This document shows positions 21,895 through 33,840 of a stretch of DNA of 64,000 bases, one piece after another; position 1 is the first letter of the stretch; the number at the start of each line of letters is the position of its first letter. The stretch covers positions 4,133,501-4,197,500 of the forward strand of contig NZ_CP114035.2 in NCBI RefSeq assembly GCF_026898135.2. The letters run 5' to 3'. Origin of the DNA: Pseudomonas fortuita. Lineage in GTDB: Bacteria > Pseudomonadota > Gammaproteobacteria > Pseudomonadales > Pseudomonadaceae. The notes under the pieces were generated by a model. That model was not told the origin of the DNA. It saw only the letters and a program-made list of their open reading frames with translations, and searched no databases. The position numbers were made by a program, and so were the translations under genes.

Positions 21895-23400
21895 TCAGGC
21901 TTTTTTTGTGGTCGGTGCGGGCCTCTTCGCGGGTGAACCCGCTCCCACAGCCAAACCGGCGAGAACGTAGTACAGCGCGCCGCCCAGCAGCGAGCCGGTA
22001 AACCAGCCGTAGTCGTAGAACCAGCTGAAACTGCTGTTGCCAATCGCCAGTAACGTCAGCCCCACGGGCAAGGCAAAGGCGGCAAACCCGGCCCAGTTCC
22101 ACGCCGGGTAGACGTCATCGCGGTACAACCCGGCCAGGTCCAGCTGCTGCCGACGGACCAGGAAGTAGTCCACCACCATGATCCCGGCAATCGGCCCGAG
22201 CAGGCTGGAGTAACCGAGCAGCCAGTTGGAGTACACGCTCTCCAGGCTCAGGTCCGAGACAATCAGGCCCAGTTTCTTAAGCAGTTCATGGCCCATCAGC
22301 GCCAGGCCGATAAAGCCGGTCAGCCATACCGCACGGCTGCGCCCGATCAGGCGTGGGGCAATGTTCTGGAAGTCGTTGGTCGGCGACACGATGTTCGCCG
22401 CCGTATTGGTCGACAGTGTGGCAATCACGATCAGCGCCATGGCCAGGGCCACCCAGAACGGGCTGTGGATTTTGCCGATCAGGCTGACCGGGTCGGACAC
22501 CGTCTCGCCCACCAGAGACGCCGACGCGGCGGTCAGCACCACACCCAGCGAAGCGAACAGGAACATGGTCAGCGGCAGGCCGAAGATCTGCCCAAGAATC
22601 TGGTCTTTCTGGCTACGTGCGTAACGGCTGAAGTCGGGAATATTCAGCGACAAGGTGGCCCAGAAGCCGACCATGGCCGTAAGCCCGGCGCAGAAGTAAC
22701 TGACCACGCTCGCCCCTTCCGGCCGCTTGGGCGGTTGCGCCAGCAGCTCGGTCATCGACATGTGCGGCAGGGCCCAGAACAGCAGCCCGACACCCACCGC
22801 CACCAGCAGCGGTGCCGAGAGCGTTTCCAGCCACTTGATCGACTCGGCGCCGCGCAGCACCACCCACAGGTTCAGGCACCAGAAGATCATGAAGCCGATC
22901 ACCTCGCCAGTACCGGCCAAGGCCTTCCAGCCATCGAACACCGAACCCAGGAACAGGTGAATGGCCAAGCCGCCGAACAAGGTCTGGATACCAAACCAGC
23001 CACAGGCAACCACGGCGCGGATCAGGCACGGTACGTTGGAGCCCAGGATGCCGAACGACGAACGCAGCAGCACCGGGAACGGGATGCCGTACTTGGTGCC
23101 TGGGAAGGCGTTGAGGGTAAGCGGGATCAGTACGATCACGTTGGCCAGCAGGATCGCCAGCAGCGCTTCGCCAACGCTCAGGCCGAAGTAGGCGGTGAGC
23201 ACGCCACCCAGGGTGTAGGTGGGTACGCAAATGGACATGCCCACCCACAGGGCAGTGATGTGCCATTTGTTCCAGGTGCGCTGGTGCACCTTGGTCGGCG
23301 CGATGTCTTGGTTGTAGCGCGGGCTGTCGAGGACATCACTGCCCTCGGACAGCTCAAACAGGCCATCCTGCTCGACCACTTCCGATCTGCTCTGTTGCAT
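21895..23400 (-). CDS. NCS1-family permease for uracil, allantoin or hydantoin-type compounds
   Basis: A 501-residue cation-coupled nucleobase transporter with about twelve hydrophobic segments. NCS1 hallmarks are WNKWHITALWVGMSICVPTY near residue 50 and NIPDFSRYARSQKDQ near 255. Its place divergent from dihydropyrimidinase suggests uptake of uracil, thymine or dihydropyrimidines. The last roughly 15 codons (from GAGSPAKRPA) are written by a REP element at 21919-21952. The frame ends with an A7 run just before the TGA. The carbamoylase gene starts 11 bases later. Confidence 0.9.
   Translation of the reverse strand: MQQSRSEVVEQDGLFELSEGSDVLDSPRYNQDIAPTKVHQRTWNKWHITALWVGMSICVPTYTLGGVLTAYFGLSVGEALLAILLANVIVLIPLTLNAFPGTKYGIPFPVLLRSSFGILGSNVPCLIRAVVACGWFGIQTLFGGLAIHLFLGSVFDGWKALAGTGEVIGFMIFWCLNLWVVLRGAESIKWLETLSAPLLVAVGVGLLFWALPHMSMTELLAQPPKRPEGASVVSYFCAGLTAMVGFWATLSLNIPDFSRYARSQKDQILGQIFGLPLTMFLFASLGVVLTAASASLVGETVSDPVSLIGKIHSPFWVALAMALIVIATLSTNTAANIVSPTNDFQNIAPRLIGRSRAVWLTGFIGLALMGHELLKKLGLIVSDLSLESVYSNWLLGYSSLLGPIAGIMVVDYFLVRRQQLDLAGLYRDDVYPAWNWAGFAAFALPVGLTLLAIGNSSFSWFYDYGWFTGSLLGGALYYVLAGLAVGAGSPAKRPAPTTKKA
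21919..21952. repeat. Single REP element inside the permease 3' end
   Basis: GGCCTCTTCGCGGGTGAACC followed by CGCTCCCACAGC is a full single copy of the element. It is read in frame on the minus strand as part of the C-terminal tail of the NCS1 permease. Confidence 0.88.
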
Positions 23401-23487
23401 GGGCCCTTCTCCAGATTTTCTTGTAGTTGTTTGCTCATCGGGCTAATTCGATGGCCGGAGTACACACGCGTATTGGTGCTTAGAAAT

Positions 23488-23520
23488 CTTGACCAGAATT
23501 CCATCTTGTCAAGTCAGTCA
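23488..23520. promoter_or_regulatory. Operator-like site near the permease promoter
   Basis: CTTGAC (23488-23493) and GTCAAG (23508-23513) form an inverted repeat. The right half merges into TTGTCAAGTCAGTCAA, which matches the second site at 23650 in 13 of 16 positions. TTGACCA at 23489-23495 equals half of the published E. coli RutR motif TTGACCAnnTGGTCAA. Confidence 0.45.
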
Positions 23521-23640
23521 ATAACCCCTGAAACCCCCGAAGTCAGCAGGTCAATAAAAATTAAGTGTTAAATTTCAAACAGTTAAAAACCACAAAAATA
23601 ATAGGAAAATTTTCTTGAAGATTCCCAAATCAGCATCTAG

Positions 23641-25185
<1,545 letters not shown>

Positions 25186-25188
25186 GGC

Positions 25189-25224
25189 CATTGGGGCTGC
25201 TGCGCAGCCCATCGCCGGCAAGCC
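25189..25224. repeat. Single REP-like element
   Basis: GGGGCTGCTGCGCAGCCCATCGCCGGCAAGCC lies in the 67-base gap between the dihydropyrimidinase and dehydrogenase genes. Its short perfect stem (GGGCTGCTGCGCAGCCC) could affect mRNA stability between the two cistrons. Confidence 0.65.
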
Positions 25225-25252
25225 AAATATAATAAAGAGAGAGGCTACAACC

Positions 25253-26620
25253 GTGATCGACGCCCTGAACCACTTGCCGCGCCCCCGGGCCGGCGCCGAC
25301 CAGCTGGCCGAGCGCTTCAGCGACCTGGCCCCACCCCTCACCGCTCGCCAGGCCGCCGTCGAAAGCGCGCGCTGCCTGTACTGCTATGACGCCCCCTGCG
25401 TCAATGCGTGCCCAAGCGACATCGACATCCCGTCGTTCATCCACCGCATCAGCGATGAAAACCTGCAAGGTGCCGCCGAGCGCATCCTTTCGGCCAACAT
25501 CCTGGGTGGCAGCTGCGCCCGCGTGTGCCCCACCGAAATCCTCTGCCAGCAGGCCTGCGTGCGCAACAACGCGCAGGAATGTGCACCCGTATTGATCGGG
25601 CAGTTGCAGCGCTACGCCTTGGACAACGCGCATTTCACCGAGCACCCGTTCACGCGCTCACCGGCTACCGGCAAGCGCATCGCCGTGGTCGGCGCCGGGC
25701 CTGCCGGGTTGTCCTGCGCCCATCGCCTGGCCATGCACGGGCATGACGTGGTGGTGTTCGAGGCCAGCGACAAGGCGGGCGGCCTCAACGAGTACGGCAT
25801 TGCCCGCTACAAGCTGGTCGACGACTACGCCCAGCGGGAAGTGGAGTTCCTGCTGGGCATTGGCGGCATCGAAATACGCCATGGCCAGCGCCTGGGCGGC
25901 AACCTCAGCCTGGGCGAACTGCGCGACCAGTACGATGCGGTGTTCCTCGGCCTCGGCCTGAATGCCGTGCGCCAGCTAGGCCTGCCAGACGAGGAAGCAC
26001 CCGGCCTGCTCGCCGCCACCGAGTACATCCGTGAACTGCGCCAGGCAGACGACCTGAGCCAGCTGCCGCTGGCCGACCGCTGCCTGGTCATCGGCGCCGG
26101 CAACACGGCCATCGACATGGCGGTGCAGATGAGCCGCCTGGGCGCCCGCGACGTCAACCTGGTGTACCGCCGTGGCCACGCCGACATGGGCGCCACCGGC
26201 CACGAGCAGGACATCGCCAAGGCTAACCAGGTGCGCCTGCACACCTGGGCGCGCCCCGACGCCGTGCTGCTGGATGACGCCGGCAAGGTGCGCGGCATGC
26301 GCTTTGCTCGCACCGAACTAACGGACGGCCGACTGCGCGACACTGGCGAAACCTTCGAGCTGCAGGCCGATGCCATCTTCAAGGCCATCGGCCAGCGCTT
26401 CGACGATGCCTGCCTCGTCGACCCGGTGGCTGCACAACTGGCCCGGGACGGTGAGCGCATCCGCGTTGACCACACCCTGCAGACCAGCTTGCCGGGCGTA
26501 TATGCCGGCGGCGACTGCACGGCCCTGGGCCAGGACCTCACTGTCCAGGCTGTGCAGCACGGCAAGCTGGCCGCCGAAGCCATCCATGCCCAACTCATGC
26601 TCAACGTGGAGGCAGCGTAA
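25253..26620 (+). CDS. pydX: Dihydropyrimidine dehydrogenase, NAD(P)H/FAD subunit (PreT-like)
   Basis: The electron-input subunit of the NAD(P)-dependent dihydropyrimidine dehydrogenase, like E. coli PreT and the GltD-type N-half of the eukaryotic enzyme. The 455-residue protein has cysteine clusters for Fe-S centres (CLYCYDAPCVNACPSDIDIP, then GGSCARVCPTEILCQQAC). An FAD-binding GAGPAGLSCAHR is near residue 145 and a second nucleotide fold GAGNTAIDMAVQ near 283. The start is a GTG at 25253 behind GAGAGAGG; upstream codons lie in the gap and the previous gene. It ends directly against its partner (TAAATG). Confidence 0.9.
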   Translation: MIDALNHLPRPRAGADQLAERFSDLAPPLTARQAAVESARCLYCYDAPCVNACPSDIDIPSFIHRISDENLQGAAERILSANILGGSCARVCPTEILCQQACVRNNAQECAPVLIGQLQRYALDNAHFTEHPFTRSPATGKRIAVVGAGPAGLSCAHRLAMHGHDVVVFEASDKAGGLNEYGIARYKLVDDYAQREVEFLLGIGGIEIRHGQRLGGNLSLGELRDQYDAVFLGLGLNAVRQLGLPDEEAPGLLAATEYIRELRQADDLSQLPLADRCLVIGAGNTAIDMAVQMSRLGARDVNLVYRRGHADMGATGHEQDIAKANQVRLHTWARPDAVLLDDAGKVRGMRFARTELTDGRLRDTGETFELQADAIFKAIGQRFDDACLVDPVAAQLARDGERIRVDHTLQTSLPGVYAGGDCTALGQDLTVQAVQHGKLAAEAIHAQLMLNVEAA

Positions 26621-27895
26621 ATGGCCGACTTGTCTATCGTATTTGCCGGCATCAAGGCACCCAACCCTTTCTGGCTGGCTTCCGCACCGCCAACCGACAA
26701 GGCCTACAACGTGGTCCGCGCCTTTGAGGCTGGCTGGGGCGGCGTGGTCTGGAAAACCCTGGGCGAGGACCCGGCAGCGGTCAACGTGTCGTCGCGCTAC
26801 TCGGCGCACTACGGCGCCAACCGCCTGGTGCAGGGCATCAACAACATCGAGCTGATTACCGACCGTTCGCTGGAAATCAACCTGCGTGAAATCACCCAGG
26901 TAAAGAAGGACTGGCCCGACCGGGCATTGATCGTGTCGCTGATGGTGCCGTGCGTCGAGGACTCGTGGAAGTTCATCCTGCCGCTGGTAGAGGCCACCGG
27001 TGCCGATGGCATCGAGCTGAACTTCGGCTGCCCGCACGGCATGCCGGAGCGCGGCATGGGTGCGGCGGTCGGCCAGGTGCCTGAGTATGTGGAGCTGGTC
27101 ACCCGCTGGTGCAAGACCTACTGCTCGCTGCCGGTGATCGTGAAGCTTACGCCCAACATCACCGACATCCGTCAGTCGGCCCGCGCCGCCCACCGTGGCG
27201 GGGCCGATGCGGTGTCGTTGATCAACACCATCAACTCCATCACCAGCGTCGACCTGGACCGTATGGTGGCCCACCCCATCGTCGGCGACCAAAGCACCCA
27301 TGGCGGTTACTGCGGCTCGGCCGTAAAGCCGATTGCCCTGAACATGGTGGCAGAAATTGCCCGCGACCCGCAGACGCGTGGCCTACCGATCTGCGGCATT
27401 GGCGGCATCGGCAACTGGCGTGATGCGGCGGAGTTCATGGCCCTGGGCAGTGGCGCCGTCCAGGTGTGCACGGCAGCGATGCTGCATGGTTTTCGCATTG
27501 TCGAGGACATGAAGGACGGCCTGGCGCGCTGGATGGACCAGCATGGGCATCGCACCCTCGAGGCGTTCCGTGGCCAGGCGGTAGGGCACACCACCGACTG
27601 GAAGTACCTGGACATCAACTACAAATCGGTGGCGCACATCGACCAGGACGCCTGCATTGGCTGTGGGCGCTGCCACATTGCCTGTGAGGACACCTCACAC
27701 CAGGCCATTGCCAGCACGCTGAAGGCAGATGGCACCCATGCCTACAGCGTGATCGAGGAGGAATGCGTGGGCTGCAACCTGTGCCAGATCACCTGCCCGG
27801 TTGAAAACTGCATCGAGATGCAGGCGCAGGATACCGGCAAACCGTACCTGAACTGGACACAGGACCCGCGTAACCCCTACCGCGAGGCCAGTTGA
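26621..27895 (+). CDS. pydA: Dihydropyrimidine dehydrogenase, catalytic FMN subunit (PreA-like)
   Basis: Reduces uracil and thymine to the 5,6-dihydro forms using electrons passed from the partner subunit. The 424-residue protein joins a dihydroorotate-dehydrogenase-like barrel (KAPNPFWLASAPPTD at the start, LNFGCPHGMPERGMG near 130, ICGIGGIGNWRDAAEFM near 260) to a C-terminal ferredoxin domain with two 4Fe-4S motifs, CIGCGRCHIAC and CVGCNLCQITCPVENC. The ribosome site GGAGG lies in the end of the upstream gene. It is the last gene of the operon, followed by a REP pair. Confidence 0.94.
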   Translation: MADLSIVFAGIKAPNPFWLASAPPTDKAYNVVRAFEAGWGGVVWKTLGEDPAAVNVSSRYSAHYGANRLVQGINNIELITDRSLEINLREITQVKKDWPDRALIVSLMVPCVEDSWKFILPLVEATGADGIELNFGCPHGMPERGMGAAVGQVPEYVELVTRWCKTYCSLPVIVKLTPNITDIRQSARAAHRGGADAVSLINTINSITSVDLDRMVAHPIVGDQSTHGGYCGSAVKPIALNMVAEIARDPQTRGLPICGIGGIGNWRDAAEFMALGSGAVQVCTAAMLHGFRIVEDMKDGLARWMDQHGHRTLEAFRGQAVGHTTDWKYLDINYKSVAHIDQDACIGCGRCHIACEDTSHQAIASTLKADGTHAYSVIEEECVGCNLCQITCPVENCIEMQAQDTGKPYLNWTQDPRNPYREAS

Positions 27896-27928
27896 GGTAG
27901 ATCACTGCCTGAACCCGCAACGCGATCG

Positions 27929-28044
27929 GTGTAGGAGCGGCCTTGTGCCGCGATGGGGCGCGAAGCGGCCCTGGGGTTTGAGCTTCGCCGCCGAAATTGC
28001 CGGGGCCGCTTCGCGCCCCATCGCGGCACAAGGCCGCTCCTACA
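27929..28044. repeat. Inverted pair of palindromic REP elements
   Basis: GTGTAGGAGCGGCCTTGTGC and its inverse flank a centre that also pairs (GGGGCGCGAAGCGGCC with its complement). It separates the converging pyrimidine dehydrogenase and TetR genes. Confidence 0.9.
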
Positions 28045-28072
28045 ATGGACCGCGTCAGGCTGGAACCTCGGT

Positions 28073-28693
28073 TCAAGGCTCCAGCCCGATCCCCCGCAAG
28101 ATCACGCTGGTCACCGTTTGCACCGCACTCTCGAACGCCATGTCCGACAGCATCTCGCCGCCATTGAGCAACTGCACCTGGTAACCGAAGTCGGCATAGT
28201 GCTGGGTGGACGCCCAGATCATGTACAGCAATGCCGACGGCTCAACCGGCAGAATACGCCCCTCCTCCACCCAACGGCGGATCTTGGCTTCTTTCAATTT
28301 CGCCCAGGGCACCAGGCTGTCATCCAGGTTCACCCCAAGCACAGGCGCCCCGTGCAGCATCTCTTCGGCCCAGATCTTCGAGCCCAGTGGCCGCGAGCGC
28401 GAATGGCCCATCTTGGCCCTGATGTAGCTGGTCAGCACCACACGCGGGTCGTCGAAGTTCTCGAAGCACAGTGCGTCCTGCTTCCACACATCCAGCAGGT
28501 CCTGCAGCACCGCGCGGAACAGCTCGTCCTTGGTGCTGAAGTAATAATGCAGGTTGGAGCGCGGCAATTCGGCCTGCTCGGCGATATCGCCCATGGACGT
28601 GGCGCCATAACCTTTGTCGGCGAACACCTTTTCCGCCGCCTGCAAAATTTTCTCGATATTGCGTCGGCGGATTTCGATCTTGTGGTTGGCCAT
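28073..28693 (-). CDS. TetR-family regulator, RutR type
   Basis: A 206-residue repressor with an N-terminal helix-turn-helix (GATSMGDIAEQAELPRSNLH, then YYFSTKDELFRAVL). Its C-terminal domain shares IWASTQHYADFGYQ with E. coli RutR, the uracil and thymine sensor that controls pyrimidine use. Together with the adjacent pyrimidine operon this suggests pyrimidine sensing; that is inference. The start codon overlaps the stop of the glyoxalase-fold gene upstream (TGATG), so the two are coupled. The longer start six codons up is rejected. Confidence 0.85.
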   Translation of the reverse strand: MANHKIEIRRRNIEKILQAAEKVFADKGYGATSMGDIAEQAELPRSNLHYYFSTKDELFRAVLQDLLDVWKQDALCFENFDDPRVVLTSYIRAKMGHSRSRPLGSKIWAEEMLHGAPVLGVNLDDSLVPWAKLKEAKIRRWVEEGRILPVEPSALLYMIWASTQHYADFGYQVQLLNGGEMLSDMAFESAVQTVTSVILRGIGLEP

Positions 28694-29049
28694 CAGGCTT
28701 GGGCCGTCCACACCGCCAGTTCATAGCCGTCCGGGTCGATGAAATGGAAGCGACGCCCGCCCGGAAAGGCAAAGGTCGCCCGGCTGATTGTCGCCCCGGC
28801 GGCCTCGACCCGCTGCTGTGTGGCATCGAGGTCGTCGGCGTACAAGATGACCAATGGCCCGCCCGGGCGTACTGGCTCGCCGGTGGTGAAGCCACCGGTC
28901 AGCCGGCCGTCACTGAACTCGGTATAGGCAGGCCCATAGTCGGTGAACGCCCAGCCGAACACGCTGCCATAGAAGGCTTTGCTGCTTGCGATGTCGCTGA
29001 CATTGAACTCGATGTTGTCGATCTGCCGGTCAGTACCGCGAATGCCCAT
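28693..29049 (-). CDS. Glyoxalase/VOC superfamily protein
   Basis: A 118-residue vicinal-oxygen-chelate protein (NIEFNVSDIASSKAFYGSVF at the N-terminus, FHFIDPDGYELAVW at the C-terminus). The metal ligands and substrate are not evident from sequence. It is translationally coupled to the RutR-type gene, so a role tied to that regulon is possible. An extended -10 (TGATATAAA on the minus strand, 29111-29103) lies about 55 bases upstream. Confidence 0.82.
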   Translation of the reverse strand: MGIRGTDRQIDNIEFNVSDIASSKAFYGSVFGWAFTDYGPAYTEFSDGRLTGGFTTGEPVRPGGPLVILYADDLDATQQRVEAAGATISRATFAFPGGRRFHFIDPDGYELAVWTAQA

Positions 29050-29102
29050 GTGTGCTCCGTGCCGTAGGGGTTTGGCCTAGTCTACTCCGGTCGTTTCACA
29101 CT

Positions 29103-29111
29103 TTTATATCA
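29103..29111 (-). promoter_or_regulatory. Extended -10 for the VOC-tetR pair
   Basis: Read on the minus strand, TGA-TATAAA is a good extended -10 for the VOC gene. No matching -35 is visible at the right distance. Confidence 0.4.
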
Positions 29112-29192
29112 GGCGGCCTGAAACATCCGTGTGATTACAGGCTGATGGCGATGGCTTGATGCGTCACCCATTGGTTGCGATCAGAAGCACGT

Positions 29193-30989
29193 CTATCCGC
29201 AACTCGCCCGGTCCCGCACCGGGCACTGTGCGCGATGAAGATTAAGTGCGGTGTTGATGATGCCGATATGGCTGAACGCCTGGGGGAAGTTGCCGAGCAT
29301 GCGCTGGCCGGCCGGGTCGTACTGTTCCGCCAGCAAGCCAAGGTCGTTGCTCAAGCCGGTGAGGTGCTGGTACAGCGCTTCGGCTTCAGCCTGGCGCCCC
29401 AACAATACATAAACGTCTGCCAGCCAGAACGAGCACACCAGGAAGGTGCCTTCCCCCGGCGTCAGGCCGTCGCTGCAGCTGTCACTGTCGTAGCGCATCA
29501 GCAGGCCGTTCTTCAGCAGGCGCTGTTCGACCTGCTCCAGCGTGCGCAAAAAGCGTGGGTCATCTGCGGGCAAGAAGCCAGTCAGGGCGATCTGCAACAG
29601 GCTGGCATCCATCTCGGACGAGCCGTACGCCTGAACAAAAAAACGGCCACTGGGGTCCAGGCCTTTCTCGCAAACTTCGCGGTGAATGTCGTCAGCCACC
29701 TGGCGGTAATGGTCCCCGCGCTCGCGGCCTTCTTCAGTGGTGTCGGCCAACCCTGCGGCACGGTCGAAGGCGACCCAGGCCATCACCTTGGAGTGCACGA
29801 ACTGTTGCCGGCCGCCGCGCACTTCCCAGATGCCTTCGTCCGGCTCGCGCCAGATGCCTTCGACGTAAGGCATGATCAGGCGGGAGATGGCGGCGCTGCG
29901 CGGATGGCGCGGCAAGCCGCCCTTGATCGCCTGGGACATGGCATCGGCCAGTTCGCCATAGATGTCCAGCTGCATCTGCTGCGACGCGGCATTGCCTACC
30001 CGCACGGGTTGCGAATGCTCGTAACCGGCCAGCCACGGCAAGGTGTATTCCTGCAGGTCACGCTCGCCGGCCAGGCCATACATGATCTGCATCTGCTCAG
30101 GGTTGCCGGCCACCGAGCGCAGCAGCCATTCGCGCCAGGCCTGGGCTTCGTCAAAGTAGCCGAGGTTCATGAAGGCCAGCAGTGTCATGGTGGCATCGCG
30201 CAGCCAGCAGAAGCGGTAGTCCCAGTTGCGCTCCCCACCCACACGCTCGGGCAGCGAGGTGGTGACGGCGGCGACGATACCGCCGGTGGGGGCGTAGGTC
30301 ATGGCCTTGAGGGTGAGCAACGAGCGGCGCACCAGGGCGGTGTATGGCCCTACCTGCGGGCAGCGGGTGGCGAAGGCCTGCCACTGCTCGACGGTTTGGG
30401 CAAAAGCCTGGTCGATATCGCAGTCGGGCTGCACGGGCAGGTGCGAGGGTTGGTGACGCAGGCTGAAGATTTGGCGCTCGCCCGTGCCAACACGAAAGCG
30501 CGCGACGGTATGGTGGTCGAGTGCATGCGGGGGGACGGTGCTGCACAGGATCAGCCGGTCAGGGCCGGCAACGGCGCTGAGGGTCAGTGGGGCGAGCCGT
30601 TCCACCCATGGCACACTGCGACCGTAGTCGAAGCGCATGACCAGGTCCATTTCAAAATTGGTTTCGCCACTGAGACCCTCGACGATCCGCACCACCGAAT
30701 TGACTTCGCCCAGCGGCATGAAGTCGAGCACCCGGGCACGGCCGGTGGCAGTGACCCAGGTGGTTTCCAGCACGAGGGTGTCGTCCAGGTATTGGCGGCT
30801 GCTGTGCTCGACGGGGTCGCAGGGGGCCACGCGCCAGCGGCCGTTTTCTTCGTTGCCCAGCAGGGCCGCAAACACGGCGGGGGCGTCGAAGCGTGGCAGG
30901 CAGAGCCAGTCGAGCGAGCCATCGCGGCTGACCAGGGCGGCGCTGCGGCAATTGCCCAGCAGGGCATAGTCTTCGATGTGGGCAGGCAT
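29193..30989 (-). CDS. Glycoside hydrolase family 15 (glucoamylase or trehalase type)
   Basis: A 598-residue cytoplasmic GH15 enzyme; there is no signal peptide. The start MPAHIEDYALLGNCRSAALV and WLCLPRFDAPAVFAALLG match the clade that includes mycobacterial GH15 trehalase. Probable catalytic glutamates are in GIWEVRGGRQQFVHSK (about residue 387) and PGEGTFLVCSFWLADVY (about 511). It would release glucose from an alpha-glucan or trehalose. AAAGGAGACTCA precedes the ATG at 30989; the longer frame is REP-derived. It lies downstream of zwf on the same strand, with a REP pair between. Confidence 0.88.
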   Translation of the reverse strand: MPAHIEDYALLGNCRSAALVSRDGSLDWLCLPRFDAPAVFAALLGNEENGRWRVAPCDPVEHSSRQYLDDTLVLETTWVTATGRARVLDFMPLGEVNSVVRIVEGLSGETNFEMDLVMRFDYGRSVPWVERLAPLTLSAVAGPDRLILCSTVPPHALDHHTVARFRVGTGERQIFSLRHQPSHLPVQPDCDIDQAFAQTVEQWQAFATRCPQVGPYTALVRRSLLTLKAMTYAPTGGIVAAVTTSLPERVGGERNWDYRFCWLRDATMTLLAFMNLGYFDEAQAWREWLLRSVAGNPEQMQIMYGLAGERDLQEYTLPWLAGYEHSQPVRVGNAASQQMQLDIYGELADAMSQAIKGGLPRHPRSAAISRLIMPYVEGIWREPDEGIWEVRGGRQQFVHSKVMAWVAFDRAAGLADTTEEGRERGDHYRQVADDIHREVCEKGLDPSGRFFVQAYGSSEMDASLLQIALTGFLPADDPRFLRTLEQVEQRLLKNGLLMRYDSDSCSDGLTPGEGTFLVCSFWLADVYVLLGRQAEAEALYQHLTGLSNDLGLLAEQYDPAGQRMLGNFPQAFSHIGIINTALNLHRAQCPVRDRASCG

Positions 30990-31020
30990 TGAGTCTCCTT
31001 TCGGTTGAACCGGTTTGTTG

Positions 31021-31134
31021 CCTGTGCCGGCCGCTTCGCGGGGCAAGCCCGCTCCCACAGGTACTGCACACGGCTTAAGTGCAGTAGGGTTCCCTGTGGG
31101 AGCGGGCTTGCCCCGCGAAGCGGCCGGCACAGGC
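31021..31134. repeat. Inverted pair of palindromic REP elements
   Basis: CCTGTGCCGGCCGCTTCGCG starts the left arm and CGCGAAGCGGCCGGCACAGG ends the right, a near-perfect match over about 40 bases each. The centre GTACTGCACACGGCTTAAGTGCAG also pairs partly. It lies between zwf and the GH15 gene. Confidence 0.92.
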
Positions 31135-31151
31135 AACCCAGCTTGATCAGG

Positions 31152-32653
<1,502 letters not shown>

Positions 32654-32657
<4 letters not shown>

Positions 32658-33637
32658 TCGCCTTTCTTCTCGACGTGGCCACCGAAGCCCAGGCGCATGG
32701 CCGAAAGGATCTTGTCACCATACGTGCCCTGCTGCTGGCGCGAGCGGAAGCGCGCAAACAGTGCGCTGGACAGCACCGGCACCGGCACCGCCTGCTCAAC
32801 GGCGGCATCGATGGTCCAGCGGCCTTCGCCACTGTCGGATACCGAGCCACTGAACTGCGACAGCTGCGGGTCGGCCACCAAGGCATCGGCGGTGAGGTCG
32901 AGCAGCCATGAGGTTACCACGCTGCCACGCCGCCACACCTCGGCGATCTCGGCCACGTTCAGGTCAAAGCGCTGGTCTTGCGGCAGCTCGTTGCCGCCTT
33001 TGCTGCGCAGCAGGTCGAAGCCTTCGGCATAGGCCTGCATGAGGCCGTACTCGATACCGTTATGCACCATTTTCACGTAGTGCCCGGCGCCGGGTGGGCC
33101 CGCGTGGATATAGCCGTGCTCGGCGCGCTGATGCTCGCCGCTGCGGCCATGAGTACGCGGGATGTCACCCACGCCCGGGGCCAGCGCCTTGAACAGTGGC
33201 TCCAGGCGCTCGAACACGTCCTTTTCGCCGCCGATCATCATGCAGTAGCCACGGTCCAGGCCCCATACGCCGCCAGAAGTGCCGACGTCCAGGTAATGCA
33301 GGCCGCGTTTTGCCAGCTCGGCAGCACGGCGCATGTCGTCCTTGTAGAAGGTATTGCCGCCGTCGATGATCGCATCGCCCGGTTCCAGCAGGTCAGCCAA
33401 CTGCGCGATGGTCTGCTCGGTTGGCTCGCCGGCCGGCAGCATCACCCACACTGCGCGTGGGGCTTTCAGCTTTTGTACCAGCGCACCAAGGTCGTGCGCG
33501 CCTTGGGCACCCTCGCCCTCCAGCCCGGTAATGGCCTCGCGGTTGCGGTCGTGCACCACGGTGCGGTGGCCGGCGCGCATCAGGCGCCTTGCGATATTGC
33601 CGCCCATGCGGCCCAGCCCGACGATTCCCAATTGCAT
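32654..33637 (-). CDS. gnd: 6-phosphogluconate dehydrogenase, decarboxylating, short form
   Basis: Converts 6-phosphogluconate to ribulose 5-phosphate and CO2. At 327 residues it belongs to the short, GndA-like class rather than the roughly 470-residue enzyme. The N-terminal [18 protein letters not shown] fold ends in VHDRN; an acidic residue there is usual for NAD preference, though cofactor choice is inference. [19 protein letters not shown] is the substrate-site motif. AAGGGAG precedes the ATG. It is first in the gnd-zwf-GH15 unit. Confidence 0.93.
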
Positions 33638-33796
33638 GAGCCGATGCTCCCTTACGAAATGGATGACAACACAGTCCAGCGTTTCAGATTAGTCCAGCCT
33701 GCCGCCCGAGGGTTCAGCGACGAACGGCAAGACCACGATAAACAAAAAAGTTCCCACCAACTGCAAAAGAATTCAGAATGCGCCCCGCGTGAAGCG

Positions 33797-33806
33797 TCTA
33801 CGCTTT
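33797..33806 (+). promoter_or_regulatory. SigmaS-like -10 before the 55-residue gene
   Basis: TCTACGCTTT fits the RpoS-preferred -10 pattern (CTAYRCT with flanking T). It would start a leader of about 30 bases ahead of the gene at 33841. Confidence 0.35.
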
Positions 33807-33840
33807 GACTTGTCACCAGCCAAAACCGCGAGGTGTGCTC

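Noticed and set aside
21898..21906. Programmed frameshift at the A7 run in the permease gene
   Set aside because: The run lies within the last codons before the stop, so a shift would change very little, and no stimulatory structure is evident downstream.
22288..23571. 427-codon plus-strand frame opposite the NCS1 permease
   Set aside because: Q/H/R-rich shadow of the transmembrane protein on the other strand, with no ribosome site or family.
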